From Hyphomicrobiales bacterium (GTDB taxonomy: Bacteria; Pseudomonadota; Alphaproteobacteria; Rhizobiales; JAKIUO01): a stretch of DNA of 5,296 nt. The stretch spans positions 1 to 5,296 of the forward strand of contig JALXEI010000182.1 in NCBI GenBank assembly GCA_027069645.1, given 5' to 3'. Position numbers and translations under genes: made by a program. Positions 4,802 to 5,296 of the stretch are shown here, piece after piece. How positions within the stretch are numbered: the stretch's first letter is position 1; every line of letters starts with the position of its first letter. Below the pieces are notes generated by a model. The model searched no databases. It worked only from the letters and a program-made list of their open reading frames with translations, and was not told where the DNA came from.

Positions 4802-5296
4802 CTAATATTTGGAAGAAGCGCCAAGCGATCGGCTGTCATGCTTTTGTTTTTTCCGATATTTCCGCCATTTGGCCCGATCAAGATTTTGCGAATATTCCTC
4901 GGCCTGCACCGCCTGACGGGCCAGCGAGGGCGCCGCCAGTTTTGCCGCCTGCCGTTTGAGATATGCAGCATTGCTGCGATAGATCTTGCGCGCCGCCTGG
5001 ATTTTGCCCGCATCCCGCAGCTTCATCGCCGCCCTGTTCTTTTCGATGGCCTGAAGAGCAATGACACGGGACATGACCTTTTTGTCAATGCTCGCTTCCG
5101 CCTGCTGTTTTGATTTTGTCAGGGTCAGATGAACCCTGTCGCGCAGAACGGTCTTTTTTCTGCTGCCCGCATCCCGATAGGTGATGGTCAGGTCCGCCAC
5201 CTCGAACGCGCCGACCGGTTTGTTGCCGGGCACCTCGATTTCCAGCGTCAGATCCTTTTTCTGGGCCGCATAGACCTGGCGGATACGGGCATGAAC
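4802..5296 (-). CDS. C-terminal part of a probable VWA-domain protein (runs off right edge)
   Basis: The minus-strand frame is open from the right edge to a TAG at 4804-4802, giving the last 164 residues. A GTG at 5233-5231 is internal, since coding-quality sequence continues in frame before it. The visible part begins HARIRQVYAAQKKDLTLEIE, followed by a predicted beta-rich stretch with VADLTITYRDAGS and VLRDRVHLTL. Next comes a long helical, Ala/Lys/Arg-rich stretch including LQAIEKNRAAMKLRDAGKIQ and YRSNAAYLKRQAA. This order, an IEV strand block with YRD, a beta strand, then ALQAIEKNRAAMKLRDAGKIQAA-type helices, resembles the region after the von Willebrand A domain in bacterial VWA proteins. 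The A domain and its MIDAS motif would lie off the window, so the call is tentative. The C-terminus is strongly basic (KWRKYRKKQKHD). It is convergent with folP. Confidence 0.7.
   Translation of the reverse strand, partial: VHARIRQVYAAQKKDLTLEIEVPGNKPVGAFEVADLTITYRDAGSRKKTVLRDRVHLTLTKSKQQAEASIDKKVMSRVIALQAIEKNRAAMKLRDAGKIQAARKIYRSNAAYLKRQAAKLAAPSLARQAVQAEEYSQNLDRAKWRKYRKKQKHDSRSLGASSKY

Overview
The window reads as a piece of an alphaproteobacterial chromosome. This rests on the style of the HtpG and FolP proteins, the GTG start of htpG, the palindromic CCCCGGA...TCCGGGG intergenic repeats and an IS5-type transposase start. It is an inference from pattern recognition, not a database result, and the genus cannot be named.

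Layout. Positions 1-50 (minus) are the first 16 codons of an IS5-family (IS427-group-like) transposase whose body lies off the left edge. Positions 51-751 hold no convincing protein gene but are very rich in RNA-type structure: a run of hairpins from about 157 to 396 ending in a strong Rho-independent terminator, and a second long nested hairpin at 518-591. The two longest hairpins expose almost the same C-rich apical loop. Positions 752-2719 (plus) encode HtpG (Hsp90). Positions 2720-3049 are a cluster of REP-like palindromes, including two 38-base arms that are nearly perfect inverted copies, followed by a weak terminator. Positions 3050-3628 (minus) encode a small exported or membrane-anchored protein with a C-terminal half like DUF1176. 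Positions 3629-3808 are a divergent promoter region with another nested hairpin. Positions 3809-4648 (plus) encode dihydropteroate synthase (FolP), followed by a terminator and a 10-bp inverted repeat. Positions 4802-5296 (minus) are the C-terminal end of a probable VWA-domain protein that continues off the right edge.

How the parts relate. htpG and the DUF1176-like gene are convergent, the DUF1176-like gene and folP are divergent, and folP and the VWA-like gene are convergent. Each gene therefore appears to be its own transcription unit. HtpG (protein folding under stress) and FolP (folate synthesis) are housekeeping genes with no visible functional link.

The most unusual signal is in the non-coding DNA. 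It comprises a candidate structured small RNA with C-rich loops (157-396), a second hairpin with the same loop motif (518-591), and a possible helix that would hide the htpG ribosome-binding site (662-670 with 737-745). No complete defence system, CRISPR array, tRNA or rRNA was seen.
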